The notes under the pieces: model-generated | Database searches by the model: none | What the model saw: only the letters and a program-made list of their open reading frames with translations | What the model was told of the DNA's origin: nothing | Translations under genes and position numbers: made by a program | Part shown: positions 1 through 8,865 of the stretch, one piece after another | Layout of the letters: each line of letters begins with the position of its first letter | Numbering within the stretch: the first letter of the stretch is position 1 | NCBI GenBank assembly: GCA_024742875.1 | Contig: JANSXP010000026.1 | Location: forward strand, 21,376 to 85,375 | Origin: Planctomycetaceae bacterium | Lineage (GTDB): Bacteria; Planctomycetota; Planctomycetia; Planctomycetales; Planctomycetaceae | DNA length: 64,000 nucleotides | Direction of reading: 5' to 3'

Positions 1-1467
1 GCCACACTCTCGCCTCGCGTGAAAGATGTGATGTGCACCAGCATGGAGACACTGCGGTCCAGTGACCGGCTCCGCGACGCCATCGATCTTCTGATCCGCT
101 CCAGCCACAGCATGATTCCCATCGTGGACGATCACGGCCGACTGGAATCCGTCTTCAGCAATCGGGAAGACTTCAGCCGTTTCCTGCTGAGTCTGGATGT
201 TGCGCCCATCGCCGAAAGCCTGCTCAACTGGGAAGATTTGTGCCAGCTGCCCGGAGCCACATGCCTGGGGCAACGTGATGAGGATCGGCCGTGTGGGCGA
301 ATCATTTTTGCGATGGCCGCCGGCCTGGAGTGGCAGCACGACGTCTGCAAAGACGATATTCTCGTGGCCGGAAGCATTGATGTGCTGAGTGAAGTCCCTC
401 TTGACCACTGCCCCGATCGGGTCATCGTCGTGACGGGCGGTGAACTGAGTGCGCGCCACCAGGAGAGAATTGAGCGCAACAACCTTGCTGTCATCTGCTT
501 TCGCGGCGGAATTTCCGACCTGATGTTCGCCCTCACGCGGCAGGTCCGACTGGGGGCACTGAGTTTTGACTCCGGCCTGTGCGTTGGTCCCGATGACCTG
601 CTGCACGATGTTCGCGATCTGGTGCGATCGCAGCGCCGCGCCCTTCCAGTCGTGGACGAAGACAACAAACTCGTGGGCATCGTCGCCCGCAAAGATCTCA
701 AAGCGCCGCCGCAGCGTAAGGCAATCCTCATCGACCATTTCGAATCGGATCAGGCAGTGCCGGGAATCGACAGTCTTGAGATCATCGAAATCATTGACCA
801 CCACCGCATCGGTAACATCGAAACCCGCGGGCCGGTTCGTGTGGACTGTCGCCCCATCGGCAGTGCGTGCAGTATTGTCGCGCTGAACTATTTTGAAGCC
901 GAGATGGATCCGGATCCGGCCACCGCGCTGCTGATGCTCGGGGGCATCTGTGCTGACACGCTGGTCCTGCGCGGGCCAACCACCACAGACCGCGATCGCG
1001 AAGTCGCTCGGCGTCTGGCGGCCATCGCGGGTGTTGACGTCAACACATTCGGGCAGCAGGTGCTGCGTGCCGGGGACGACCTGATGAATTCCCGTGCCGA
1101 GCAGATCTGGAATCGGGACCAGAAGGTTTTTGGGATCCGAAATCAGCGATTTGCCGTTGCCCAGCTGGAGACCGTAGCGCTTGCGGAGCTGTCTGACGAA
1201 CAGCTTCAGGCATTCCGCGATGAACTGCAGCGGGACTTTGAAAAGAACAATTACCTGACCAGCCTGCTGGTCGTCACCGACGTGGTGGATGGCAACAGCT
1301 GGATTACCGGCTGTGAGTCGCCCGGCGTGGAAGGCACCACCGAAATGGCATTTGGTCGGGAAGTCGAGTCACCGCATCCCGGCTGGCTGAAGGCCACCAA
1401 CGTGGTGTCACGAAAAAAGCAGATCATTCCTGCTTTGATGAAGACTTTTGCCGAGTACCCGATGTAA
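1..1467 (+). CDS. ppaC: Family II (DHH) manganese-dependent inorganic pyrophosphatase with CBS domains, 5' truncated
   Basis: Hydrolyses pyrophosphate to phosphate in the cytoplasm; CBS-containing forms are known to be regulated by adenine nucleotides. The reading frame is open from base 1 and a GTG at 19 is only an internal codon, so the true start and the first metal motif lie upstream of the window. Visible in order are a CBS motif, a middle segment resembling a DRTGG domain, a second CBS motif (near 590-690), then the DHH core with DHHR at about 796-807, a GGICADT segment, and a DHHA2 domain ending in SRKKQ. This order fits CBS-DRTGG pyrophosphatases, which are usually about 545 residues, so some 60 residues are missing. 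The usual LVDHNE motif reads LIDHFE here, an odd Asn to Phe change. The family assignment is firm; regulation is inferred from homologues. Confidence 0.9.
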   Translation, partial: ATLSPRVKDVMCTSMETLRSSDRLRDAIDLLIRSSHSMIPIVDDHGRLESVFSNREDFSRFLLSLDVAPIAESLLNWEDLCQLPGATCLGQRDEDRPCGRIIFAMAAGLEWQHDVCKDDILVAGSIDVLSEVPLDHCPDRVIVVTGGELSARHQERIERNNLAVICFRGGISDLMFALTRQVRLGALSFDSGLCVGPDDLLHDVRDLVRSQRRALPVVDEDNKLVGIVARKDLKAPPQRKAILIDHFESDQAVPGIDSLEIIEIIDHHRIGNIETRGPVRVDCRPIGSACSIVALNYFEAEMDPDPATALLMLGGICADTLVLRGPTTTDRDREVARRLAAIAGVDVNTFGQQVLRAGDDLMNSRAEQIWNRDQKVFGIRNQRFAVAQLETVALAELSDEQLQAFRDELQRDFEKNNYLTSLLVVTDVVDGNSWITGCESPGVEGTTEMAFGREVESPHPGWLKATNVVSRKKQIIPALMKTFAEYPM

Positions 1468-1530
1468 GCCGTCGGGCGCATTTCTGATCACCGATTTCTC
1501 TCACGCTGTTCACCTGCGAAAGCACACGTC

Positions 1531-2523
1531 ATGGCCACAATTGTTGTTACCGGGGGCGCCGGATTTCTTGGCAGCCATTTGATCGATCGCTTGATTGCCC
1601 GCGGAGATGATGTCGTTTGCGTCGACAATCTGTTTACCGGTCGCAAAGACAACATCCGCCACCTGATTGGCAACCCTCAATTCGAATTCATCCGCCACGA
1701 CATCGTCAATCCGCTGTATGTCGAATGCGATCAGATCTACAACCTGGCGTGTCCTGCTTCACCGGTTTCGTATCAGTACAACCCGATCAAAACGATCAAG
1801 ACCTCGTCAGTCGGCACTGTCAACGTGCTGGGGCTGGCCAAACGATGTCAGGCCCGCATCCTGCACGCTTCCACATCGGAGATCTACGGTGACCCGGAAG
1901 TTCACCCTCAAACGGAAGACTACTGGGGCCATGTCAGCTCTACCGGACCGCGCAGCTGCTATGACGAAGGCAAACGCGTGGCCGAATCACTGTGCGTCAA
2001 CTACCACCGCTCCCACGGTGTGGAAACGCGCATCATCCGCATTTTCAATACGTATGGCCCGCGCATGGATCCCAATGACGGACGTGTGGTTTCCAACTTT
2101 ATCAATCAGGCACTGCGTGGTCAGGACATCAGCGTTTACGGAGATGGAAGCCAGACGCGATCATTCTGCTTTGTGGATGACCTGATTGATGGCATGATCC
2201 GGCTCATGGACCAGGACGAAACCACAGAACCTGTGAACATTGGTAACCCCGTCGAGACATCGATGCTGGAGCTCGCGCAAACCGTGATCGGGCTGATCGG
2301 TTCACAATCAGAAATTGTGCATATGCCGCTGCCCAAAGATGATCCGACACGCCGCTGTCCTGATATCACGCGTGCAAAAACGTATCTGGATTGGGAGCCG
2401 CGCGTGTCTCTGGCAAGCGGCCTGAGCAGCACCATTGACTACTACCGTCAGTTGCGAGACACAGATGACATCTGGACGAACTCGTCACATCAACACGAGC
2501 CCGAAGCGACCGTGCCGGTCTAG
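1531..2523 (+). CDS. UDP-glucuronate decarboxylase (UDP-xylose synthase)-like SDR epimerase
   Basis: An extended short-chain dehydrogenase of 330 residues. It carries the NAD-binding GGAGFLG loop at residues 8-14, the STSEIYG strand at 114-120 and the catalytic Tyr144/Lys148 pair in YDEGK. The SPVSYQYNP and IFNTYGPRM segments are typical of UDP-glucuronate decarboxylases, which convert UDP-glucuronate to UDP-xylose for polysaccharide synthesis. It stands alone 63 bases after the pyrophosphatase gene and ends opposite a convergent redoxin gene. The ATG at 1531 places the Rossmann loop at the expected distance. Related UDP-glucose epimerases or dTDP-glucose dehydratases are less likely because of the SPVSYQ signature. 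Confidence 0.9.
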   Translation: MATIVVTGGAGFLGSHLIDRLIARGDDVVCVDNLFTGRKDNIRHLIGNPQFEFIRHDIVNPLYVECDQIYNLACPASPVSYQYNPIKTIKTSSVGTVNVLGLAKRCQARILHASTSEIYGDPEVHPQTEDYWGHVSSTGPRSCYDEGKRVAESLCVNYHRSHGVETRIIRIFNTYGPRMDPNDGRVVSNFINQALRGQDISVYGDGSQTRSFCFVDDLIDGMIRLMDQDETTEPVNIGNPVETSMLELAQTVIGLIGSQSEIVHMPLPKDDPTRRCPDITRAKTYLDWEPRVSLASGLSSTIDYYRQLRDTDDIWTNSSHQHEPEATVPV

Positions 2524-2679
2524 GTCACCGCTGGTGCCGTCGCTCGACCGGTTCTCAGGACGTCTGTGTTTCACGCGGCGAGCGTGAACGTTAACGTGAG
2601 GTCCCGAGCCCGGCGGAGGTGCGATGATATGAGGTCGCCTGCTGTTTTCGGTCACGCAGCGAAGCGGGGGCGCCGAATT

Positions 2680-3693
2680 CTAACTGGCCACGGCCGCAGT
2701 GTCTGCCGTTGCTGACTCAGCCGTTTCCGGCGGTGTCGACAGGTCGATGTAATTGGGACGATCGGCGGCCGACGTGTGGCGATAGGATCGCAGGATACGC
2801 CCGCCCTTGATCAGGAACGTGCCCGGCATACGAAATCCGTTGCCATTCAGCCCGCCGATGCCATGACCGGCCAGGAACGCCTGGAAGCCACGCCACCAGA
2901 CTTTCAGGCCGAACAACTGACGGAACCCGCCCATCTGCAGTCCGAACGCTTCGTAGAGAGAGCATACGGGATCGCGGAAACAGTGCAGATCGGTCAGGCC
3001 GTTCTTCTCCAGTAACTCGGCCGGCTCTTCGTGACCCATGTGAACCAGTGCGATCGCCGTACCGCGTTTCTCAATCTCGCTGCGCTGCTCGGCCAAATCG
3101 CTCAATGCCTCCCGGCAGAACGTACATCCGGAGTGCCGCAGAAACACGACCAGCAGCGGTTTACGGCGTGACAACTCAGAGATCGTGGCGCCCATCTGGC
3201 TCATCAGACGGCCCATGGGGTCGATCGAATGGCTGGGCGGGGTGACGGTCAGCAGGTGATACTCCGCCTGATTAGCCTGAGCGGCCTTCCAGAGAATGAG
3301 AGTGAAGGGCACCCACCAAATCAGGTCGTTGGTGAGGATCGTGGCTCCCAGGGCCATCGGCAGGCGATCGTTCATAACGGCCGAGAGGAATCCGATCGGC
3401 CCAAACACTTTGCCAAGCAGCCCGACGAGCACAATGGGCCAGTGTCGAAACGGATCCCTTGCGGCAATTCCGTAACCCACTCCGTAGACTCCGACAATCA
3501 TGCCAATGCACTGCCACAATTCCGGATACAGGGGCAGGGGATCAAAGCCCGTCCACCGGAAGATGGTCGTGGGGCTGAAAATCGCAAACGCGCCCCACAG
3601 CAGGTTGTAAGCGGCGGCAAACCACAGGACACGCCGCATCCAGGGAGCGGCGACGATGCGAGACGTCGCTCCTGAGCAGCTATCTGTTGTCAT
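2680..3693 (-). CDS. Membrane protein with C-terminal peroxiredoxin-like (AhpC/TSA, SelL-type) domain
   Basis: About 337 residues from the ATG at 3693, which follows a GGAAA ribosome site; a GTG at 3708 is the alternative start. The N-terminal half has about four hydrophobic segments (for example VLWFAAAYNLLWGAFAIF and IVLVGLLGKVFGPIGFLSAVM). The C-terminal half is a thioredoxin-fold AhpC/TSA-like domain with a CxxC redox motif in HSGCTFCREAL, followed by a conserved MPGTFLIKGGRI strand. This resembles the SelL/PRXL2 branch, where cysteine or selenocysteine occupies the CxxC. The likely role is a membrane-tethered thiol oxidoreductase facing the cytoplasm, but no substrate can be named. It lies 29 bases downstream of the sigma factor gene in the same direction, so they are probably co-transcribed. 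The fusion of a membrane module to the redoxin is unusual. Confidence 0.75.
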   Translation of the reverse strand: MTTDSCSGATSRIVAAPWMRRVLWFAAAYNLLWGAFAIFSPTTIFRWTGFDPLPLYPELWQCIGMIVGVYGVGYGIAARDPFRHWPIVLVGLLGKVFGPIGFLSAVMNDRLPMALGATILTNDLIWWVPFTLILWKAAQANQAEYHLLTVTPPSHSIDPMGRLMSQMGATISELSRRKPLLVVFLRHSGCTFCREALSDLAEQRSEIEKRGTAIALVHMGHEEPAELLEKNGLTDLHCFRDPVCSLYEAFGLQMGGFRQLFGLKVWWRGFQAFLAGHGIGGLNGNGFRMPGTFLIKGGRILRSYRHTSAADRPNYIDLSTPPETAESATADTAAVAS

Positions 3694-3722
3694 GGTTTCC
3701 GCAATCACGAGTCAGCTTTCAT

Positions 3723-4649
3723 TCAAGCGCGGGCAGACAGGATCTCAGGGTCCAGTTCATCAAACAGATCTCGCAGCTTCTCGATCGCAATGATCTGCAG
3801 CTGGCGAATGCGTTCTTTTGACAGGCCCATTTCGCTGGAGAGCTCACGTAGAGTCTTGGCAACACCATCGCTCGACAGCCCAAAACGAGCCACCACGATT
3901 TTGTGTTCGCGTTCGTCCAGACGGTCGGCCATGCAGCCGATCAGCGCTGTCATCCGCTGCTCTTCACGGACCCACTGATCGATCACCTCATCTGATTCCC
4001 CGTTGGGGATTTCGTTCAGAAGTTCGACAGAAGACTTGTGTTCCAGAGTGTTGCGTTTTTGCCGACGCTGTGTGTAGCGGTAGAAGTGACGCTGAACAGA
4101 ATGCGTCGCGTAGGTGCTGAATCGAAAGCCGCGTGAGAAATCGAACTTGTTGATGGCCTTGAGCAGGATCTCATTGCCCTCACTCATCAATTCATCAAAA
4201 TCGCTGGCGGAAGCGGAAAACTTGCGGGCGATAGAAATCACCAGCCGCAGATTGCACTCCGCGATGTGATTACGAACCGCGTCAGCATCAGCCAGCAGAT
4301 CTTCTAACTCCTGCAAAGCCGATTTGCTGCGTCGCTTTGTGAGTTTCAGTCGCGTCTTCTCCGCAAGGAACTTCAAATAGTTCATCTTGCGGAACAGAAA
4401 CGCCTCGCCGGTTGAGGACAACAGCGGCAGTCCACGCAGATTCTCGTAGTCACCAGACTCAGATGCTTCGGTGGAGTCGGAACTCTCTGAGTAAATACTT
4501 TGCCCTGCCTCCAGATAGAGCAGGTCATCGGCCCCGACCCGAAAGGCTTCGTTCGGCAGGTAGAAGACCGGCTCCGTCAGGTCCAGATCTTCCGGAACAG
4601 TTTGGTTTCGCTGGTTGTCCACTGTCGCTGTGGTCATGCTTGGTTCCAT
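3723..4649 (-). CDS. RNA polymerase sigma factor, sigma-70 family (SigA/group 2-like)
   Basis: 308 residues. A short region 1.2-like segment (PLLSSTGEAFLFRKMNYLKF) is followed by region 2 with RLVISIARKF, FDELMSEGNEILLKAINKFD and FRFSTYATHSVQRHFYR, which form the core-binding and -10 recognition helices. Region 4 at the C-terminus carries LRELSSEMGLSKERIRQLQ, a helix-turn-helix for the -35 element. The first ~85 residues are acidic and variable. It lacks the long 1.1 and non-conserved regions of housekeeping RpoD, so it is an alternative sigma of group 2 or 3 type. A perfect 10-bp inverted repeat lies 35 bases upstream of the start. A redoxin gene follows closely, which suggests a stress or redox link, but that is inference. 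Confidence 0.9.
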   Translation of the reverse strand: MEPSMTTATVDNQRNQTVPEDLDLTEPVFYLPNEAFRVGADDLLYLEAGQSIYSESSDSTEASESGDYENLRGLPLLSSTGEAFLFRKMNYLKFLAEKTRLKLTKRRSKSALQELEDLLADADAVRNHIAECNLRLVISIARKFSASASDFDELMSEGNEILLKAINKFDFSRGFRFSTYATHSVQRHFYRYTQRRQKRNTLEHKSSVELLNEIPNGESDEVIDQWVREEQRMTALIGCMADRLDEREHKIVVARFGLSSDGVAKTLRELSSEMGLSKERIRQLQIIAIEKLRDLFDELDPEILSARA

Positions 4650-5103
4650 TCACCAGGGAAGCTCAAATATTTTCGCTTGTACCGTGGTGCGATCCGCAGT
4701 TTGACAAATCGCACCACACCAGAACGTCCAAAACGTTCCCATTTTCCCAGGAATCTGACGTAAACCCTTTCCATTCAATGAAAAACGTTCAATGCCGTCA
4801 GAAAACCCGTTGGTTCTAGCGAGGCCTTCAGGAGTGGCCAGGCAATACTTCGAAAGGTTTTCAAACTTTTTTCTGAGCCCGGCTGTGGCGGTTGGAGGGG
4901 CTTTTCGGGATACAGCCCCTGCGAAATCAGGGTCAGCCGCGGAGGCATGAAAAGATAGAAGGTCTGGTCAACCAGCACGGGTCATGGTGCCGATTCCGTT
5001 CGCAGAGCAAATGCTCCCACAAAGCCTGGTCGCAGCCCGCCAGTTTCTGTTTGGCTCCCGGGAACGTCTTCACCTCCAACACTCACCTTCACAAGGCTCA
5101 CTC
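4650..5103. other. Intergenic region between divergent sigma factor and small ORF
   Basis: 454 bases without a convincing gene. It contains the 10-bp inverted repeat at 4684-4717, two copies of AAAACGTTC at 4730-4738 and 4782-4790, and a 7-bp stem pair (4896-4902 with 4914-4920). It is likely to hold the promoters for the sigma factor gene and for the small ORF at 5104. No tRNA or known riboswitch was recognised. Confidence 0.5.
4684..4717. promoter_or_regulatory. Perfect 10-bp inverted repeat upstream of sigma factor gene
   Basis: GTGGTGCGAT at 4684-4693 is exactly complementary to ATCGCACCAC at 4708-4717, with a 14-base spacer. It lies 35 bases upstream of the sigma factor ATG. It could be an operator or a 5' leader hairpin. 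No regulator is known. Confidence 0.5.
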
Positions 5104-5358
5104 ATGACACGCTCCGCGTCCGTGTTTGAAGATGATCATATCGCCGGTCCCGACGAATTCTCCGACTCCGCCGACTGGCTCAGCGACGATGAACAACTGG
5201 CCAGCTGGCAGGAGCAACTGGTTGACAGCTGCCATGCCATCAGTCGGCAGCTGACGGAAATACAAAGCGACCTGCACCGTGACCTGGCGCCCGCCATTCC
5301 CTTTCGCCTGATTAAGGGGCAGTCACACAGCGAGGATTTTCAGCCACGACTCGTCTAG
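5104..5358 (+). CDS. Small acidic hypothetical protein
   Basis: 84 residues starting at an ATG preceded by AAGGC. It is acidic at the N-terminus (DDHIAGPDEFSDSADWLSDDEQ) with a predicted helical middle and no membrane segment. No family was recognised. An intrinsic terminator at 5502-5536 downstream supports a short transcription unit. The open frame extends upstream to about 4984, but that part has no recognisable start context. Confidence 0.4.
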   Translation: MTRSASVFEDDHIAGPDEFSDSADWLSDDEQLASWQEQLVDSCHAISRQLTEIQSDLHRDLAPAIPFRLIKGQSHSEDFQPRLV

Positions 5359-5501
5359 CGGCAGAACGTCGGCGGCCGCCTTCGGCATATGTCGCCGGTT
5401 ACCCGTTACCGAACCAGCCGGCTCGGCTGAGATTGAGCCGCCTTCCCTGCCACAGCAACAACCTGACACTGTGCCCTGTCAGCAGATGAACTAGTCTCCC
5501 G

Positions 5502-5536
5502 CACGCCGGACAACTTGTCCGGCGTGTTTCTTTTTT
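5502..5536 (+). terminator. Intrinsic terminator
   Basis: CACGCCGGAC at 5502-5511 pairs with GTCCGGCGTG at 5517-5526 around a five-base loop, followed by TTTCTTTTTT. This is a classic rho-independent terminator for transcription entering from the small ORF at 5104-5358. It insulates the sulfotransferase gene that starts 22 bases later. Confidence 0.85.
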
Positions 5537-5558
5537 GCGCAATCGGGGAAGGTCGAGC

Positions 5559-6728
5559 ATGACACAAGTCGCAGACGAACGGGAACCTGTCGTCCCGGTC
5601 GACCGCAGCAGCTTCAATACCTACCCCTTCTGGAGTCCGCGCTTCTGGGCAGGGATGCGGCTTGGCCACTGGCTGAAGCTGCTGTCTCGTCATGGTTTTC
5701 GCATTCATCCATCGCGTCTTCCGTGGGCAATGGCGACCACCTGCGCGGCTCCGTTCAACACGGGCTTGTGTGGCCTGCAGCAACTCGTCTACGGCCGTCG
5801 CATCCGAGAGACCGCCCCTGTCGCTCCTCCCATTTTCATTCTGGGACACTGGCGGACGGGCACCACTTTTCTGCAGGAACTGCTTAGTCGTGACCCGCGA
5901 CTCACCAGCCCGTCCAACTATCAGGTCTACGCGACCAACCATTTTCTGCTGACGGAAGCTCTGGTTGTGCGGTACCTGCGTTTTCTCCTGCCCGCTCGTC
6001 GACCAATGGACAACGTCACCCTGCGATGGGACAGTCCACAGGAAGACGAGTGGGCGAGGATCACCATGGGACTGCCATCGCCCTATCAGCGAATTGCGTT
6101 CTCCGCAGAAGCGCCACCGTACGATGAATATCTTGATATGGAAGGTCTGTCCACGGCCGAACTCGACGCCTGGAAGTCCGGGTTCATGTGGTTCCTGCAG
6201 GCCGTGACTCTGCGCACCCAGCGGAGAGTCGTCTTCAAATCGCCCCACAATACGGGACGCCTGGCGCTGCTTCATGAAATGTTTCCGAACGCCAGATTTC
6301 TGCACGTCACACGTCATCCATTCACGTTTTTCCCCTCCACTTTGCGAATGCACAGGGCGTTCGACGCCTCCCAGTCACTGCAGTCCGCGCCCGAAGCTGA
6401 CGGGCTGGAACGCTATGTCCTGCGAACAGGCCGCCGCATTTACGATGCTTTTCTGACTCAGCGCGGCGATATTCCGCCAGACCAGATCATGGATGTTCGC
6501 TTTGAGGATCTGGTCGCTGATCCGCTGGAAACCATGAAGACGGTTTATGAGCGTCTGAACCTGGGTGACGTACAGCCAGCATTAGCCGAATTCGAAAAAC
6601 ACGTCGCTCCGCGGAAAAATTACGTGAGGAATCGCCACCACTTACCAGAGTATTGGGAAGGCGAAATTCGTCGGGAATGGGCACAGTATTTCGAATCTTT
6701 CGGATACACGTGCGACGAAGAAGGTTAA
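5559..6728 (+). CDS. Sulfotransferase family protein (PAPS-dependent)
   Basis: 389 residues from the ATG at 5559, which is preceded by GGGGAAGG; an in-frame TTG at 5535 lies inside the upstream terminator and is rejected. The 5'-phosphosulfate loop GHWRTGTT is at residues 96-103. The 3'-phosphate-binding segment is RVVFKSPHNTGRL followed by FLHVTRHPF. These show a PAPS-dependent sulfotransferase, which transfers sulfate to a hydroxyl or amine acceptor such as a glycan, lipid or small molecule. The acceptor cannot be deduced. The next gene starts 57 bases downstream, so the two may be co-transcribed. Confidence 0.9.
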   Translation: MTQVADEREPVVPVDRSSFNTYPFWSPRFWAGMRLGHWLKLLSRHGFRIHPSRLPWAMATTCAAPFNTGLCGLQQLVYGRRIRETAPVAPPIFILGHWRTGTTFLQELLSRDPRLTSPSNYQVYATNHFLLTEALVVRYLRFLLPARRPMDNVTLRWDSPQEDEWARITMGLPSPYQRIAFSAEAPPYDEYLDMEGLSTAELDAWKSGFMWFLQAVTLRTQRRVVFKSPHNTGRLALLHEMFPNARFLHVTRHPFTFFPSTLRMHRAFDASQSLQSAPEADGLERYVLRTGRRIYDAFLTQRGDIPPDQIMDVRFEDLVADPLETMKTVYERLNLGDVQPALAEFEKHVAPRKNYVRNRHHLPEYWEGEIRREWAQYFESFGYTCDEEG

Positions 6729-6784
6729 AGCGTAGCCGGCGTGAATCAGGTCACGCTTTGCCGTTTCACCTTCGAGACCTGTCG

Positions 6785-7948
6785 ATGCCCGCTTCCGTTC
6801 AACGCACGTCTGTTCGCGACCTCGCTGCGGCAAGGCTTTCTCGCAGCACCTATGCGGAACGCTCGTTCCAGCACGTCGAACAACTCGCCCGAACATTCGG
6901 CAGTTCGTACGACTCGTACATCGCCACAGACACAGAAGGGAAAGAATTCTTCTGGTCCTCCAGCGGCGATGGAGTGCTGTGCACAATTCCTCAGGGACGG
7001 TATGTCTTTATCTACGGTGGCATCCTTTGTCCATCAGAGTCCCGGGAACAGCTTGTCACCGAGTTTCTCGAGGACTGCAGCCGTCGCCGGCTGACTCCCA
7101 GCTTTTTCAACGTGGGCCGCAGTGACGCAGAGTTGCTGCGGACGTTTGGTTTTGACGCCACAAAATTTGGCGAAGAACCAATCGTGGAGCTCGACCACTG
7201 TACCTGGAAGGGCAAACCGTACGAATGGGTGCGTCGCCAGTCCAACTTCTGTCACCGCCACGATCTGGAAATGGAGGAAGTGATTCGCAGCGAAATGACT
7301 GAAGACGAGTGGAACGCCCTGATGGACGAACTGGACGTCATCTCCGATCATTTCCTGGAAGACAAGCCGCATGCGCACCGCATGCGAAACTGCGTCAGCC
7401 GATTCTGCCGAACACTGCTGTTTGGCCAGCGGATCTTCGTCGCCCGCCACACGCCGTCGCGGCGCATCGATGGATTCGTGGTTTGCAACCCCTGTCTGGG
7501 TGGCCGCATGTGGGCGATCGAATCGTACCGCAAACGACGTGACGCGGTTCGGGGCGTGATTCCGTTTCTGATGCACCAGTGCATGCAGAAATTTCAAACA
7601 GAAGACGTTCCGTTTGTCACGCTGTCAATGCTGCCGCTGATTCGCTGCGACCAGCCACGTGCCGGAGACAGCTGGCTGCTGCGAAAGGTCATCACGCTCG
7701 TGCATCGACACGGCAGTGCGCTGTACGACTCCGCGGGTCTGTTCCATTTCAAATCGCGATTTCGACCACACCGATTTGACGATCGTTTCATCTGCAATCG
7801 GCACGGTGTGTCGGTCGGCATGCTGATCGCCGGCATGAAGTCCTGGGGCTTTCACGAGGTGAGCCCCGGCAAAGCCCTGCGTCGTTTTGTGCGACAGCAA
7901 TGGACACGTTCGTCACGCCGGAAACTGGCGAGTCCCAAAGCCGCCTGA
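6785..7948 (+). CDS. DUF2156-type protein (phosphatidylglycerol lysyltransferase C-terminal-like)
   Basis: 387 residues from the ATG at 6785; the open frame reaches upstream into the sulfotransferase gene but has no better start. The C-terminal segment ALYDSAGLFHFKSRFRPHRF and the middle segment with a GNAT-like fold resemble the aminoacyl-transferase domain of MprF/LpiA and the stand-alone DUF2156 proteins. Full MprF adds lysine or alanine to phosphatidylglycerol; this protein has no membrane domain, so it may act on another acceptor. It follows the sulfotransferase closely in the same direction, hinting at a shared modification role. Substrate unknown. Confidence 0.7.
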   Translation: MPASVQRTSVRDLAAARLSRSTYAERSFQHVEQLARTFGSSYDSYIATDTEGKEFFWSSSGDGVLCTIPQGRYVFIYGGILCPSESREQLVTEFLEDCSRRRLTPSFFNVGRSDAELLRTFGFDATKFGEEPIVELDHCTWKGKPYEWVRRQSNFCHRHDLEMEEVIRSEMTEDEWNALMDELDVISDHFLEDKPHAHRMRNCVSRFCRTLLFGQRIFVARHTPSRRIDGFVVCNPCLGGRMWAIESYRKRRDAVRGVIPFLMHQCMQKFQTEDVPFVTLSMLPLIRCDQPRAGDSWLLRKVITLVHRHGSALYDSAGLFHFKSRFRPHRFDDRFICNRHGVSVGMLIAGMKSWGFHEVSPGKALRRFVRQQWTRSSRRKLASPKAA

Positions 7949-8121
7949 CGGTCAGCTCCGGGTGACCGCACGTTCGACGGCAGCCCGAACCGGCAGAATC
8001 TGCTGCCTGACTTACCTAACCCGAACGCCCTGTGTCAGGATCTGGCCGTCAGCCCCGATCGCATCTTCTCGCTGGGTGGCAAACAACTACGATTCTGCGA
8101 CTGCTCAACAGAATCGACGTC

Positions 8122-8865
8122 ATGGCTGCATATCGGGAACACATAACTGTCAGTGGTGCACTGGGGCTGGCCTATTGGTTCGCTTCCGTATCGCTGATGT
8201 CGTTCTCGCTGACGCAGGCCACCATTGCATCCATCCTGACATGGCTTTCGGGGATGCTGCCAGACCTCGATTCGCAAAGCGGCAAGCCCGTGCGGGAATT
8301 ATTCGGGTTGACGGCTGCCGTCGCTCCACTGCTCCTGCTGCAGCACACTAACAGTCTGGGGATCAGCGGCGATCGCGCGATGCTGTTCGCGCTGCTGCTG
8401 TATGGCAGTGTGCGGTACGGTGGCGCCGCGGTGCTGGCGAAGGTGACTGTCCATCGCGGCATGTTTCACAGCATCCCCGCTTTGCTCATCGCTGCCGAAT
8501 TGACGTTCCTGGGATACCACAGCCCGGAAACGCGGGTCCGCCTCCTCATGGCCGGAGGCGTGGCGCTGGGCTTTTTATCGCACCTTGTGCTCGATGAAAT
8601 GTACAGCGTGCAGTGGGACGGCACCCGCATTCGACTGAACAAGTTCGCCGGCAGTGCGATCAAATTTTACGGAAAGAACTCACTGGCCAACGGCTTGACG
8701 CTGGGGCTGCTGATGTTTTTTACCTACGCCTCTTTGTCGTCTGCCGGGCTGATTCCGGACCCCACCGTCCAGCCGGCTCCTGATGTCCTTGAGATCTCAG
8801 GCGATCTGGACGATGCGCCGTTCTACCGCATGGCCGACGAACCGAAGGACACCATCCTGCGTTAA
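8122..8865 (+). CDS. YdjM/DUF457-like membrane metal-dependent hydrolase
   Basis: 247 residues from the ATG at 8122; an upstream in-frame ATG at 8032 gives a non-hydrophobic, unlikely extension. Several hydrophobic segments surround the family motifs GMLPDLDS and VHRGMFHSIPALL, plus FLSHLVLDEMYSVQWDG. These His/Asp clusters match the LexA-regulated YdjM-type inner-membrane hydrolases (DUF457), putative metal enzymes of unknown substrate. The hydrophilic tail after residue ~215 is acidic. It appears to be transcribed alone. Confidence 0.75.
   Translation: MAAYREHITVSGALGLAYWFASVSLMSFSLTQATIASILTWLSGMLPDLDSQSGKPVRELFGLTAAVAPLLLLQHTNSLGISGDRAMLFALLLYGSVRYGGAAVLAKVTVHRGMFHSIPALLIAAELTFLGYHSPETRVRLLMAGGVALGFLSHLVLDEMYSVQWDGTRIRLNKFAGSAIKFYGKNSLANGLTLGLLMFFTYASLSSAGLIPDPTVQPAPDVLEISGDLDDAPFYRMADEPKDTILR

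Noticed and set aside
5535..5558. TTG start for the sulfotransferase
   Set aside because: It lies within the T-tract of the upstream terminator; the ATG at 5559 has a good ribosome site.
5406..6353. Long antisense frame opposite the sulfotransferase
   Set aside because: PAPS-binding motifs on the plus strand are decisive; the shadow has no domain or ribosome site.
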